A stretch of 64,000 bases of DNA, from assembly GCA_905182165.1 (NCBI GenBank), contig CAJJAK010000003.1, positions 178,463-242,462 of the forward strand. Reading direction: 5' to 3'. Every line of letters starts with the position of its first letter. Within the stretch, counting starts at the first letter, position 1. This document shows, in pieces, positions 49,489 through 59,551 of this stretch. Origin of the DNA: an uncultured Paracoccaceae bacterium. Lineage in GTDB: Bacteria; Pseudomonadota; Alphaproteobacteria; Rhodobacterales; Rhodobacteraceae. Position numbers and translations under genes: made by a program. The notes under the pieces were generated by a model, which made no database searches, was not told where the DNA came from, and worked only from the letters and a program-made list of their open reading frames with translations.

Positions 49489-50697
49489 TTAGGTTTTCAA
49501 AAGTAATTTTAAATCAAAACTTTTATCTTCTACCAAAACCCTGTCAGGCGATTTTCCCATTTCAATCAATCTTTTTCCTACCATGTAACAGCGTGGGTCA
49601 TTCATTGCATCAACAGCTAACAGTTTATCATCTCTATAATACCAATAAGATATGCTCGCATTATTGCCAGTTCGGGTTACAATTTTATTATAGCCAGTAT
49701 TTAAACCAGCAATTTGTAATTTTGTGTCATATTGATCTGACCAGAACCAGGGCTTTGGATTATATTCTTTCTTATTTCCCATAATATTATCAGCAACACA
49801 TTCTGCTTGATCAATCGCATTTTGAACGCTCTCCAATCGAATACGTCTCCCCTCAAACAACAAACTAGCACAGTCACCGGCAGACCAGATACTTTGATCA
49901 GACGTTTTACCATATTTGTCTGTTTTGATTCCATTATCAATTTCAACTCCAGCCTTTTCTGCCAATAATGTATTAGGAGACACTCCTATTCCAGATATTA
50001 CGAAGTCAATATTGATTTCGCTATTGTCAGAAAAAATAGCTCCAGTGACACGTACATCTCCAATAAGCTTTTTAAGCCCAACTCCCTCACACACATCAAC
50101 GTTATTATTTTTATGTAAGGTTCGAAAGTAATCTGATGTTTCCATGGCAGCTACTCGTTGCAAAATCCTATCAGCCATTTCAACCAAAATAACTTTTAGA
50201 CCCTTCTTTGAAGCAACAGCCGCAGCTTCTAACCCTATGTAACCACCGCCAACTATTAAAACAGTCCTTCCAGGGCGAAACTCAGGTTCCATAAGATCAA
50301 CATCATTTAAGTTTCTGACACTATAAACACCCTCCAATTTACCTCCGATCGAAGTAGGTAATAATATTGGTTTTGATCCAGTGGCTAAAACTAATTGATC
50401 GTAGCTTAATTCCTCATCACCAAAGTTAACTTTCTGTGTGTCGCTATTAATACTATCAACGGGCATGCCCAATCTCAAAGTAATATCATTCTCATCATAA
50501 TATTTTTGTGGTCTCAAAAATAATCGTTCTAAAGACATATCTCCCAAGAGGTACCCCTTTGATAGCGGAGGCCGTTGGTAGGGAAGGACTTCTTCATCAC
50601 CAATCAAAGTAATTTTACCTTTATAACCAATTTTTCTTAATTTGATCACGAGCGATGCGCCTGCTTGACCTGCGCCAATAACAATGACATTTGACAT
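49489..50697 (-). CDS. FAD-dependent ferredoxin reductase (rhodocoxin/putidaredoxin reductase type)
   Basis: The 402 residues have an FAD motif (VIVIGAGQAGASLVIKLRKIG), the ferredoxin-reductase tag VLPYQRPPLSKGYL, an NAD(P)H motif (TVLIVGGGYIGLEAAAVA), and IWSAGDCASL. The C-terminal reductase domain is complete. Such enzymes pass electrons from NAD(P)H to a [2Fe-2S] ferredoxin serving a cytochrome P450 or an oxygenase. No ferredoxin or oxygenase lies next to it. The frame is intact. Confidence 0.88.
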   Translation of the reverse strand: MSNVIVIGAGQAGASLVIKLRKIGYKGKITLIGDEEVLPYQRPPLSKGYLLGDMSLERLFLRPQKYYDENDITLRLGMPVDSINSDTQKVNFGDEELSYDQLVLATGSKPILLPTSIGGKLEGVYSVRNLNDVDLMEPEFRPGRTVLIVGGGYIGLEAAAVASKKGLKVILVEMADRILQRVAAMETSDYFRTLHKNNNVDVCEGVGLKKLIGDVRVTGAIFSDNSEINIDFVISGIGVSPNTLLAEKAGVEIDNGIKTDKYGKTSDQSIWSAGDCASLLFEGRRIRLESVQNAIDQAECVADNIMGNKKEYNPKPWFWSDQYDTKLQIAGLNTGYNKIVTRTGNNASISYWYYRDDKLLAVDAMNDPRCYMVGKRLIEMGKSPDRVLVEDKSFDLKLLLKT

Positions 50698-50788
50698 ATA
50701 TTTTTTACCTTAGCTAAAAATGACTATTGTTAAATATTAGCTATACCATTACCACGAGCAAGCTAAAACATCTTTAAGGAGGTCTGAT

Positions 50789-51278
50789 ATGACAATTAAT
50801 ATTGGCGAAGTCTTACCAAACTATACATTATCAAGATTTGGTACAAAAGGGCTTGAAAACGTTCAATTACATGATTTTATTGGCAATAATAAAGTCATTT
50901 TATTTGGTGTGCCTGGTGCATATTCACGTACATGCTCTAGCAAACATCTTCCCAGTTTTATTAAAACAATGGAAGATTTTAAAGAAAAAGGTGTAGAAAA
51001 ACTTCATTTGTATTTCAGTTAATGATCCATTTGTAATGGCAAGTTGGGATAACGACACAGGTGCCTCAAAAGCTGGAATAGATATGTTATGTGACCCAAG
51101 TAGTGCCTTAATTAAAAAAATTGGTTTGAATTTTGATGCAGAGCCTATCGGATTTTTTGATCGCTCTAAGCGCTTTGCAATGATCATAAACAATAAAAAA
51201 GTTGAACTTTTAAACGTAGATGAAGATTCGGGCATCTGTGATCTTTCTGCAGGCGAAACAATCCTTAGTTTTCTTTAA
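50789..51278 (+). CDS. Peroxiredoxin, Prx5/AhpE-like (one frameshift)
   Basis: About 163 residues. The peroxidatic Cys lies in LFGVPGAYSRTCSSKHLPSF (Prx5-type PGAxTxxC with small changes). NDPFVMASWDNDTGA and FDRSKRFAMIINNKKVE follow. An indel near 51008 separates EKLHLYF from NDPFVMASW. Prx5 enzymes reduce hydroperoxides with glutaredoxin, glutathione or thioredoxin. The start is ATG 50789 with AAGGAGGT upstream, a strong ribosome site. It is oriented away from the ferredoxin reductase. Confidence 0.9.
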
Positions 51279-51298
51279 AATTTATATTATAAATAATA

Positions 51299-51589
51299 TC
51301 ATATTAGATTAGCTGCAAATTTATCCATATGTGTTGCTAATTTTATATCCAATTCCGAGATAGCATCTAAGTCATGAGTGGTCAAAACAACATCAACGCG
51401 TGAATATACATTAAACCATTCTGGATGGTGATTTAGTTTCTCTGCAAATATTGCTGTCCTTCAAGAAGCTATCAAGTTAATAAAAGATTTAAACTTATAA
51501 GTTTTAGAAACAGCATTTCGGTCAATTAATACTGCCCAACCAGCGTCAAGTAGGGGTTTTAGAGTATTTTCGTTCACTTTTCTATTCAT
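51299..51589 (-). pseudogene. 4a-hydroxytetrahydrobiopterin dehydratase with an internal TGA
   Basis: The frame from ATG 51589 reads KPLLDAGWAVLIDRNAVSKTYKF, then FINLIAS, a TGA (51461-51463), then [24 protein letters not shown] and [20 protein letters not shown]. The HHPEWFNVY segment holds the conserved His pair of pterin-4a-carbinolamine dehydratase (PCD/DCoH). The stop lies where homologues have a Ser or Thr, so one base change (TCA to TGA) could explain it. It overlaps the end of the GNAT gene (ATGAATAG), suggesting coupling. It may be a real knock-out or a sequence error. Confidence 0.75.
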
Positions 51590-52769
51590 AAGCTTTCTCC
51601 GGTAAATTACGTTTAAATGGTCCATAACTTGTTAATATTTCATTTTGATCATCAACAGCATTTCTCTCAGCCTCAAGAAACACATTGATTGCATCATTAA
51701 AACCTGGATCTACAACCCAATGAAGTGAATGAGTTGTTACTGGCATATATCCTCTAGCTAATTTGTGGTGCCCTTGAGCACCTGCCTCAACCCTTAATAA
51801 ACTATGTTCAATCGCGTATTCTATAGCTTGATAATAGCAAACCTCAAAATGCAAAGATGAGTGATCTTCTAAACAGCCCCAATAACGACCAAATAATACA
51901 TTCTTTGAAATAAAATTTAATGCGCCCGCTACATTTTTTCCATCACGCCTACACATAATAAGTAAAACATCATCTCGCATTTTTTCATGTAAACTAATAA
52001 AAAATTCCTTGGTTAAATAAGTTTGACCCCATTTTCGTGCACTTGTATCTTGATAAAATAACCAAAAATCCTCTAAATCCTCTAATTGAATTTCATCACC
52101 AGTTAACCGAAGAATATCTCCTCCAAAATCATTAGCTATTCTTCGTTCTTTTCTTATCGCTTTTCGTTTTCTTGAAGATAAATTAGACAAGAAGTCATCA
52201 AAATTTTTGTAGCCATTATTTAACCAGTGAAACTGCTGTCCTGTTCGGTGCAGTAATCCTTGTTCTTTCCCAATGCATACTTCAGCTTCTGTGCAAAAAG
52301 TGATATGCAAACCACTAATTTTATTTTGCTCACATAGTTGCTTTACTGCTCTTATCAGCGCTTCTATGCCTATCTGTTCATATCCAACACAAACCAAAAA
52401 TCTCTTTCCAGATACGGGTGTAAATGGTGCTGCTATTTGTATTTTGGGATAGTAATTACCTCCAGATTTTTGGTATGCATGGGCCCAACTATGGTCAAAA
52501 ACATACTCGCCTTGACTATGAGTTTTAGCATACATAGGGGCAACACCAATAACTTCACCATCTACCTTTGCTACCAAGTACCTAGGTAACCAACCACTAT
52601 TTTTTCCCACACTCCCACTGTCTTCAAGTAACTCTAGAAATCTATATGTTGTAAACGGATCAGACGATATTGTGCCAATTTTATTTTTTGCACATTTCTC
52701 CCAATTTTTCTCCCCTATTTCATTAATATTTTCACATATAAAAACATTAATGTCTTGATTTTTAGACAT
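51582..52769 (-). CDS. GNAT-fold protein of the DUF482/COG3146 family
   Basis: The protein (about 395 residues) resembles FemAB-like and GNAT acyltransferases. Characteristic stretches are VICENINEIGEKNWEKC, SSDPFTTYRFLELLEDSGSVG, LSSRKRKAIRKERRIAND, FYQDTSARKWGQTYLT and EAGAQGHHKLARGYMPV. I choose ATG 52769 (MSKNQDINVF). The substrate is unknown. It lies in a RidA-GDPD-GNAT-PCD string transcribed together on the minus strand. The frame is intact. Confidence 0.82.
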   Translation of the reverse strand: MSKNQDINVFICENINEIGEKNWEKCAKNKIGTISSDPFTTYRFLELLEDSGSVGKNSGWLPRYLVAKVDGEVIGVAPMYAKTHSQGEYVFDHSWAHAYQKSGGNYYPKIQIAAPFTPVSGKRFLVCVGYEQIGIEALIRAVKQLCEQNKISGLHITFCTEAEVCIGKEQGLLHRTGQQFHWLNNGYKNFDDFLSNLSSRKRKAIRKERRIANDFGGDILRLTGDEIQLEDLEDFWLFYQDTSARKWGQTYLTKEFFISLHEKMRDDVLLIMCRRDGKNVAGALNFISKNVLFGRYWGCLEDHSSLHFEVCYYQAIEYAIEHSLLRVEAGAQGHHKLARGYMPVTTHSLHWVVDPGFNDAINVFLEAERNAVDDQNEILTSYGPFKRNLPEKAYE

Positions 52770-52801
52770 CTTTTCCCTTTTGTTCTTAAAAATTAAAATC
52801 A

Positions 52802-53556
52802 TTATACATGTTTAGCCATATAGCCTTCAAATGTGATATTGATAGCTTTTTTTCTTGCTTTTACTTCATCTGCAACAGATTTTATCGTCCAACTAAGAAC
52901 TGGAACTCCTCTGTTTCGCAATTTTTCTACTGGGTGAGAATCCAGGTTTTGGAAATTGTGACTAATAAAATCACAAGGTATTTGATCAAAATATACTAAT
53001 TCTCGAAGTAATTCTAATTTTTGTATAGAAATTTTGGGCCACTCTATTTCACAAAAAGCTTCTGTCACCAAACCAATAGGATCCAATCCACCAAATGAAC
53101 GGTATGCTTTTAACGAATAGGGATTAAAATGACATAACTGCAACTGGACCATTATAAGTCGACAAAACCTTAGAAACTTCTTTCTCTAAATCACCCACAT
53201 TTGATCCAAGTTGTCCATCTTGGTCTTTAATCTCAATCAATACTGGCTGCTTTCCATCTATGATATTTAACACATCTGACAATAATGGAATTTTATTTTT
53301 ACTACCCAGCAAAATAATACTTTTCTAATTCAGCAGCACTCCTATCAGAAATTAAACCCACCTCATCTGTCACTCGATCTAATTTATAATCATGGAAAAC
53401 AACAGGTATTCCGTCGTGAGATAACTGAAGGTCAATTTCAATTGCAAATCCTTGAGATATTGCAGCTTCCAGTGAGTTTTCGGGAAACCCTTCAGCCAGA
53501 TTATGCAAACCTCGGTGCGCAATCGGCGTATTATAAAATGTATGGTCGAGCTTCAT
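52802..53556 (-). CDS. Glycerophosphodiester phosphodiesterase (two frameshifts)
   Basis: About 251 residues in three frames. The first (53556-53305) has PIAHRGLHNLAEGFPENSLEA with the catalytic His and Glu-Asn, and EIDLQLSHDGIPVVFHD. The second (about 53305-53140) has VLIEIKDQDGQLG. The third (to 52802) ends with LSWTIKSVADEVKARK and NITFEGYM. The enzyme hydrolyses glycerophosphodiesters to glycerol 3-phosphate plus an alcohol, consistent with recycling of phospholipid headgroups such as choline. No signal peptide is seen, so it is cytoplasmic. Its ATG shares a base with the RidA stop. Confidence 0.88.
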
Positions 53557-54014
53557 TATTTAATTAAAAATATCCCATCTATTTCTACAGCCACACCGAG
53601 TGGCAAAATAGCACCCACCGCTGTCCGTGCATGGCGACCCCGGTCACCTAATAAATCAACTAAAAAATCTGAAGCACCATTTATTACATTTGGCTGTTCT
53701 GAGAAATTTGGTTTTGAATTAACAAAACCCCCCAACTTTATGACTCTCAGGAGTCGATCTAAATTTCCATCACAAGCTGCTTTTACTTGAGCTAACAAAT
53801 TTATTGCACATTGACGCGCAGCTAACCTACCATCTTCAATAGACATATCAGCGCCAAGAACCCCTTTAATTAAACCATCAGAACCAATTGATATCTGTCC
53901 TGAAACATAAACTATGTTATCTATTTTAACGAAAGGGACATAATTTGCTGCTGGAGCCGGGGCATTCGGAAGGATAATACCCAATTCATTTAATTTTCTT
54001 TCATATTCACTCAT
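53556..54014 (-). CDS. RidA family protein (YjgF/UK114)
   Basis: The 152 residues show NYVPFVKIDNIVYVSGQISI, the typical QCAINLLAQVKAACDGNLDR, GGFVNSKPNFSEQPNVINGAS and the C-terminal GRHARTAVGAILPLGVAVEID. RidA proteins hydrolyse reactive enamine/imine intermediates formed by PLP enzymes. The Arg of HARTAVG is the active-site residue. This member belongs to the longer subfamily (about 150 rather than 130 residues). Confidence 0.92.
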   Translation of the reverse strand: MSEYERKLNELGIILPNAPAPAANYVPFVKIDNIVYVSGQISIGSDGLIKGVLGADMSIEDGRLAARQCAINLLAQVKAACDGNLDRLLRVIKLGGFVNSKPNFSEQPNVINGASDFLVDLLGDRGRHARTAVGAILPLGVAVEIDGIFLIK

Positions 54015-54245
54015 CTGATAACCTAATCTATTTTCAATTTAATTATATTATTAAAGAAGTAAAATCAGAATAATCCAAGTCCTAATTTCAGTTACCCAAT
54101 AAAAAGTTAATATTGAACTTTGTGACTTTTGATAATTTACAACACTTAGTGGTATTGTTAACATCATATATCAATTAAGGGCATTTTTTCTTTTCTTTAG
54201 TCTTTCTAACTTGATTATATAAAAAATAAACGTAACTGGTTATTT

Positions 54246-54986
54246 ATGAACAACAGAATCAAAACATTACTTCGAGCAACCACTATTATTGTTGCTACGA
54301 CTTTAGCTAGCTGTACGAACAATACAACCAGTAGCACTATTTTCGATCCTTATGAAGAATCCAATAGAAAAACCCATAGTTTTAATAAGAGTTTAGATAA
54401 AGCTCTTTTAAGACCAGCGTCAAACACTTATGTAGCAATCATACCTGATCCAATTGTTACCGGAATATCTAATTTTTCCTCAAACCTAGAATTACCCATA
54501 ACAATTTTAAATGGAATTTTACAACTTGATAGTGAAGGCGTTTCTAAAAACACAGGGCGTTTTTTAATAAACTCCACTGTTGGGTTACTTGGAATATTTG
54601 ACGTAGCTTCAAGCATAAAAATGTACGGGAAGAATACTAGCTTTGATCAAACATTGTATACTTATGGAATTCGTGAAGGCGCTTATACTGAAATTCCCGC
54701 GTTTGGACCAAACACTGAACGAAGCACTGCAAGCCTAATAATGAGTTTTGCAATAAACCCTTATGGGGGCGTGTTTAAAGGTGCTCAAAAATTCATACCA
54801 ACAACTGCTAAAGTTTTAGATTTAATGGGAAAAAGGCACAAATATTCTGATGTTATAGATGGGGTATTATACAAAAGTGATGACAGTTATCCCCAAAGTC
54901 GGCAGATATATTTAGAACGTATGAGGTTTAATTTTGAAAGAAAGCTCGATGACGGTGTTTATGAGGACCCTTATGCATCTGATTAA
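54246..54986 (+). CDS. mlaA: MlaA (VacJ) outer-membrane lipoprotein
   Basis: MlaA removes mislocalised phospholipids from the outer leaflet. The 246 residues have a signal peptide with lipobox TLASC (Cys 23) and the family motifs FDPYEESNRKTHSFNKSLD, GVSKNTGRFLINSTVGLLGIFDVAS, and FDQTLYTYGIREGAY with EIPAFGPNTERSTASL. It overlaps mlaC, which follows in the same direction. The other components (mlaFED) are not in the window. The 231-bp gap upstream is AT-rich, with no recognisable promoter. Confidence 0.92.
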   Translation: MNNRIKTLLRATTIIVATTLASCTNNTTSSTIFDPYEESNRKTHSFNKSLDKALLRPASNTYVAIIPDPIVTGISNFSSNLELPITILNGILQLDSEGVSKNTGRFLINSTVGLLGIFDVASSIKMYGKNTSFDQTLYTYGIREGAYTEIPAFGPNTERSTASLIMSFAINPYGGVFKGAQKFIPTTAKVLDLMGKRHKYSDVIDGVLYKSDDSYPQSRQIYLERMRFNFERKLDDGVYEDPYASD

Positions 54987-55565
54987 AAAATTATTAATAG
55001 GTGGGTGCTTATCATTCTTTATTTTATTTTCTAACGCGGCAACCGCACTGAATACCAGCGAAGCAACCAAGCTCATTTCTTCTTTGGTAAAAGATATCAA
55101 TATTATCATCAATTCAAAAAAACCCGCAACATACATGTATCTCGATTTCAAAAATGTTTTAACAAAATATGGCGATACAAAAATTATGTCACAAAAAGTT
55201 TTAGGGGTAGATTGGCGGAGAGCAACAATACGCCAACGAGGTGACTTTCAAAAAGCCTTTGAACACTATTTAAGTCGCAAGTATGGGAAAAGATTTGGAG
55301 AATTTCTAGGTGGGGAAATTTTAGTTACAAACTCTCGTAAGATTAATGCAGTTTATGAGGTAAATCAGTTGTCCAATTAGAAGGACAGGCACCATTTGAA
55401 GTTCGCTGGCTTGTTGCAAATAAAGGTGGAGTACCTAAAATGTTCAATCTGTTCATTGAAGGAATAAATGTGAGCTCTTCAGAAAAAACTGAAATCGGAG
55501 CAATGCTTGATAAACGTCGTGGTAATATAGATAAATTAATTGACCATCTCTGGGAAGTTAATTAA
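54973..55565 (+). CDS. mlaC: MlaC-like phospholipid-binding ABC transporter substrate protein (one frameshift)
   Basis: About 197 residues. ATG 54973 is chosen because GAGGA lies upstream within mlaA and a signal peptide follows (LIKKLLIGGCLSFFILFSNAATA). MlaC-type signatures are VLGVDWRRATIRQRGDFQKAFEHYL and, in the second frame, WLVANKGGVPKMFNLFIEG and NIDKLIDHLW. The frame breaks near 55365. It ferries phospholipids between MlaA and the inner-membrane MlaFEDB complex. The stop shares TTAA (55562-55565) with the convergent petR. Confidence 0.88.
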
Positions 55566-56263
55566 TCTGGCGTGAACATATAACCGGCACTTCTTACTGT
55601 TTGTAAATATCGAGGTGCTTTTGGATCAACTTCTATCTTTTTTCGTAACCGAGTTATTTGAACGTCAATCGCTCTTTCTTGCGCCTGCCCTTTATCACGC
55701 CCTAATTCAGAAACCAATTGAGAGCGACTAAAGGTTATATTAGGTTTTTTAGAAAAAATTTGCATCAAAATTGCCTCCGTAGTTGTCAAACGAACCAAAT
55801 CTGCACCACACCAAAGTTCTCCCCGATCTAATTTATAAACAAATTCACCCATCTTAAAAGATTTTTGGAAAAATAAATTGTCACTTTCTCTTGGAACTCT
55901 TCTTAAAATAGCTTGAATTCTTAACAGTAACTCCTGGGGCTCAAAAGGTTTTGCGATATAATCATCAGCACCAGCTTTCAGCCCTGTTATACGATCTAGT
56001 GTATCTCCTTTTGCGGTTAATAAAATGATTGGTACGGATAATATGTCTGATATAGAGTTAGTTAGTGCTAACCCATCCTCACCAGGCATCATCACATCAC
56101 ATATTAACAAATCAAACTTTAGGCTCTTCAATAATTGGCGGGCTTGATAAGAACCATTAGCAGAAGTAACGCGAAAGCCAGCCTTACATAAGAATTTGTT
56201 TAATAAAGATCGGATGCGTTGATCGTCATCAATAATTAATAAGTGTGACATCCGTTCTGTCAT
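55562..56263 (-). CDS. petR: OmpR-family response regulator PetR
   Basis: The 233 residues have a receiver domain (LLIIDDDQRIRSLLNKFL; phospho-Asp in LLICDVMMPGEDGLA; conserved Lys in YIAKPFEPQELLLR) and an OmpR winged helix (LTTTEAILMQIFSKKP, RAIDVQITRLRKKIE, YLQTVRSAGYMF). In Rhodobacter the petPR pair is needed for cytochrome bc1 expression. No histidine kinase is adjacent. The ATG overlaps the petP stop (ATGA, 56260-56263). Confidence 0.9.
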   Translation of the reverse strand: MTERMSHLLIIDDDQRIRSLLNKFLCKAGFRVTSANGSYQARQLLKSLKFDLLICDVMMPGEDGLALTNSISDILSVPIILLTAKGDTLDRITGLKAGADDYIAKPFEPQELLLRIQAILRRVPRESDNLFFQKSFKMGEFVYKLDRGELWCGADLVRLTTTEAILMQIFSKKPNITFSRSQLVSELGRDKGQAQERAIDVQITRLRKKIEVDPKAPRYLQTVRSAGYMFTPD

Positions 56264-56768
56264 TCTAGTAACTCACTATCTAACCCACTCTTGTTTTTAT
56301 CTTCAGTCCCATTTGGATCAACAATATAATCCAAAACCGTTCTAAAACCAGCCACCGCGTCAGGTCCAGCCGCTTTATAAGCTAATCGCATTCGATCACG
56401 TTGAGATATAGAAAGTTTATTTTCTAAATCTTTTCCTTTAGTGGTAAGAATGAGATTTCTTTGTCTTTTATCAATCTTTCCAATATTAACTTCAACTAAT
56501 CCATCCATAATCAAAGATCTTAAAACCCTATTTAAAGATTGCTTTTGTTACTCCCAAAATTTGCAATAAATTATTTACTGTAGTCCCAGGGTAACTATTT
56601 ATAAAGTGAATGGCTCGATGATGTGCTCGCCCATAAGAATAGTTCTTTAAAATATTATCAGGATCAATGGTAATGCCCTATATAAGCAAAAAACATTGCC
56701 TCAATGCCAAGCCTTAACTGCTCATCTGTTAGAAATAAAATTTGTTGATTTGATCTTTTATCTTGCAT
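56260..56768 (-). CDS. petP: MarR-family regulator PetP (two frameshifts)
   Basis: About 169 residues from ATG 56768 (MQDKRSNQQILFLTDEQLRLG). Pieces are IEAMFFAYIG, then GRAHHRAIHFINSYPGTTVNNLLQILGVTK, then RVLRSLIMDGLVEV with DKRQRNLILTTKGKDLENKL, the winged helix of MarR. Breaks are near 56675 and 56540. The order petP-petR next to ilvE is typical of Rhodobacterales. The operator is not visible in the 158-bp gap to ilvE. Confidence 0.85.
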
Positions 56769-56926
56769 TCCTACTCACCCAAATAAGTTTTAGCTTATGT
56801 CAGTCTTGTTGACTTTCCAAGGTGTGAATGTTAAAAATTATTGTTTTTAAACCAACAAAGTGTTTACTTTGACCCTTTAATCCTTATGACCAAAAATAGA
56901 CAATAGCTTAGCACAGGAATATTAAA

Positions 56927-57795
56927 ATGGATGTATCATACGATAATCGCGATGGTTATATTTGGTTAGATGGTGAATTGGTTCCATGGCGAAATGCACA
57001 AATCCATATCCTTACTCATGCATTGCACTATGCAAGCTCAGTATTTGAAGGAGAGCGGGCTTATAATGGTAAAATATTTAAAAGTGAAGATCATTCAAAA
57101 CGGTTACTAGCTAGTGGTAAAATGTTGGATATGCCTATCCCTTATACTATAGCTGAAATTGAAGCGGCAAAATATGAAACATTAAAAATTAGTGGTTTGT
57201 CTGAAGCTTACGTAAGAGTTATTTGCTGGCGTGGGTCAGGTACTGATATGGGAGTAGCATCAGCAGCAAATCCAGTAAGAATGGCCGTGGCTGTATGGGA
57301 GTGGGGAGCTTATTATGGTGATGCTAAAATGAAGGGTGCTAAATTAGATATTTCAAAGTGGAAGGCCAGCTCCTAATACTATTCCTTGGGATACAAAAGC
57401 ATCTGGACTTTATATGATTTGTACTATGTCTAAACATGATGCAGAAGCAAAAGGATGTTCAGATTCATTGATGTATGATCATCGAGGATACGTAGCCGAA
57501 GCCACAGGTGCAAATATATTTTTTGTCAAGGATGGTGAGGTTCATACGCCCTTAGCTGATACCTTTTTAAATGGAATCACCCGGCAAACTATTATAAACC
57601 TTTTGAAAGCAAAAAATATAACTGTTCATGAACGACATATTTTACCAACTGAGTTAGAGGATTTTGAACAATGTTGGCTTACAGGAACTGCCGCAGAAGT
57701 AACACCAGTATCGTGAGATCGGTACTCATAGCTTTACAGTTGGAGCATTGACGAAAGAAATCTCTGCGGAATATGAAAAGCTTGTCAGAGCATAA
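56927..57795 (+). CDS. ilvE: Branched-chain amino acid aminotransferase (two frameshifts)
   Basis: IlvE makes valine, leucine and isoleucine from their keto acids. About 289 residues: IWLDGELVPWRNAQIHILTHALHYASSVFEGERAY (in part), VRVICWRGSGTDMG, the probable PLP lysine in DTKASGLYMICTMSKHDAEA, DHRGYVAEATGANIFFVKDG and LNGITRQTIINL. Breaks lie near 57365 and 57712 (TPVSEIGTHSFTVG in the last frame). The start is ATG 56927 with an AGGAA site. It is divergent from petP. Confidence 0.92.
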
Positions 57796-57833
57796 TTTTA
57801 CTTAAGTTAATACATTTTTATAAAATTTATTAA

Positions 57834-58850
57834 TCAAATTAACCTGAATGTTGCTAAAATTAAGAAGGTTAATGCAGTTCTAGTTTTTGAAAACTTAAAA
57901 ATTTCATCATCTGAAGCATTTTTCGAAAATTCAGTAAATACAACATCAAACTGACGTAAAAAATGGTGCACAACATCCATAAAGACTGTATCGGTCTTAA
58001 AACGCAAGCTTACCTTTTCTAAAATTGAAGTATCATGAAAACCCGCAATACCTGAAATTTTCTTACCCCTGCGGCCATTACCAAAATCACGCCATAACTC
58101 AACTTTTCCAATAGTAATGCCTACCGCATCAACGTAAATTCCATCCTCTGACATGATTCGAAGCGAATCTTGAGCAGCATGAAGAAGTTTAGCCAAGTCA
58201 CGGTCCTCTAAAGCTTTTCGAAGTGATCCTAACCCATCTTTATCATTTGCATTATCTGGAAAGTTAGCAGCTTTTATAAAATCACCAATCGTGACTGATG
58301 CATTTGAATCTGCGGAATTATTATCATTACCATCAAGAGGCAAAGGAGGTTCCTCTGTCCTAAAACTTGGTTTATGTTTTTTTAGAGCAGCATTATTGCC
58401 TTGCACATCGCTAGTCTCTCGTCGAGTAGAAAATTTAGCTATTTCATCAATTTTTCTTCCAGCATCAGATTTTACAGAGAGGCCAGAAACTTGTTGTTGC
58501 GTAATTTGAGTGCGGCGCATCACATCAACTGCTGTTTGAAGTTTTATTGCTTCATCTTTAAGTTTTCTTGACATTTTCAAATTCATAGAAAAAGTACCAA
58601 TCATCGCTACTGGTACAAACACGGCTAGACAATTTAACAAAAGAGAGGTTTTAGCCAATGATTCAGTATCTTGCTTCTCACCAAAGGTCAAAAAAAGTAT
58701 ACTAAAAATTACCCACAGTATGCTAATAACAATAGCGCTAATATCTATAAAAGAAGAATTAGAATTATTATTTCCATAAATTCCAAAATCTAAATTAGGA
58801 TCAGACTTTTTCGTAGAAAAATTTTGATTTATCTTGTTAATGTTAGACAT
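57834..58850 (-). CDS. Membrane-anchored protein of unknown function
   Basis: The product of about 338 residues starts at ATG 58850 ([11 protein letters not shown]), overlapping the greA stop. Two hydrophobic segments ([20 protein letters not shown] and [20 protein letters not shown]) are followed by a short coiled region ([20 protein letters not shown]). A long polar, Asp/Asn-rich linker precedes a conserved-looking C-terminal domain ([38 protein letters not shown]). I recognise the layout as a Rhodobacterales protein found near greA but know no function. The frame is intact. Confidence 0.65.
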   Translation of the reverse strand: MSNINKINQNFSTKKSDPNLDFGIYGNNNSNSSFIDISAIVISILWVIFSILFLTFGEKQDTESLAKTSLLLNCLAVFVPVAMIGTFSMNLKMSRKLKDEAIKLQTAVDVMRRTQITQQQVSGLSVKSDAGRKIDEIAKFSTRRETSDVQGNNAALKKHKPSFRTEEPPLPLDGNDNNSADSNASVTIGDFIKAANFPDNANDKDGLGSLRKALEDRDLAKLLHAAQDSLRIMSEDGIYVDAVGITIGKVELWRDFGNGRRGKKISGIAGFHDTSILEKVSLRFKTDTVFMDVVHHFLRQFDVVFTEFSKNASDDEIFKFSKTRTALTFLILATFRLI

Positions 58851-59314
58851 AGCCCACCTCAAGTACTTCATAACTTCTTGTACCCCCAGGAGTTTTTACA
58901 TCCACACTATCTCCAATATCTTTACCAATTAGCGCTCTAGCTAATGGAGACTTTATATTCAAAAGATTTTTCTCTAAATCAGCTTCAAATTCACCAACAA
59001 ATTTATAAGTGACCTCTAGCTCAGTATCCTCATCAATTAACTTTACCGTAGCCCCAAATTTTATAGCTCCCGATAATTTAGAAATATCTATTATCTCAGC
59101 CCCACAATATTACTGACTCGAGTTCTTTAATTCTACCTTCTATAAAACTTTGCTTTTCTCTGGCAGAATGGTATTCTGCATTTTCAGATAAATCCCCATG
59201 CTCTCGAGCCTCAGCTATTGCCTTAATAATAGTTGGTCTTTCAGATGAGCGTAACTTTTTTAACTCCATGTCCAGATCATTGTAACCAGACGATGTCATT
59301 GGTATCTTTTCCAT
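58843..59314 (-). CDS. greA: Transcription elongation factor GreA (one frameshift)
   Basis: GreA rescues backtracked RNA polymerase. About 157 residues. The first frame has the coiled-coil finger ([37 protein letters not shown], seen in order with the conserved acidic tip DLSENAEY). A break near 59098 leads to [18 protein letters not shown] and [19 protein letters not shown], then [15 protein letters not shown]. The length is normal when joined. It overlaps the downstream membrane protein gene. The gap 59315-59551 contains a TATAAT at 59505-59510 that may be a -10 for the divergent ETF-QO gene. Confidence 0.93.
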
Positions 59315-59551
59315 AGTTTAAAAATTTCTTTCCAAAATAGCATATTGTCTTAATTTTATTAATATCATACCTGATAAAGTCAAGCTAGTCTTGAAAAGTG
59401 ACACTTTTTATTTTCAACAAAAAGATTACTCATAAGTCAGATGCGACTTGATGAAGCAATATAACATTTGACGTTATGACAAGCATTACTTTAGTGCATT
59501 GTATTATAATTACTAGTTTTAGCCTAATAATACTAAGAAGGGTAATATAAA

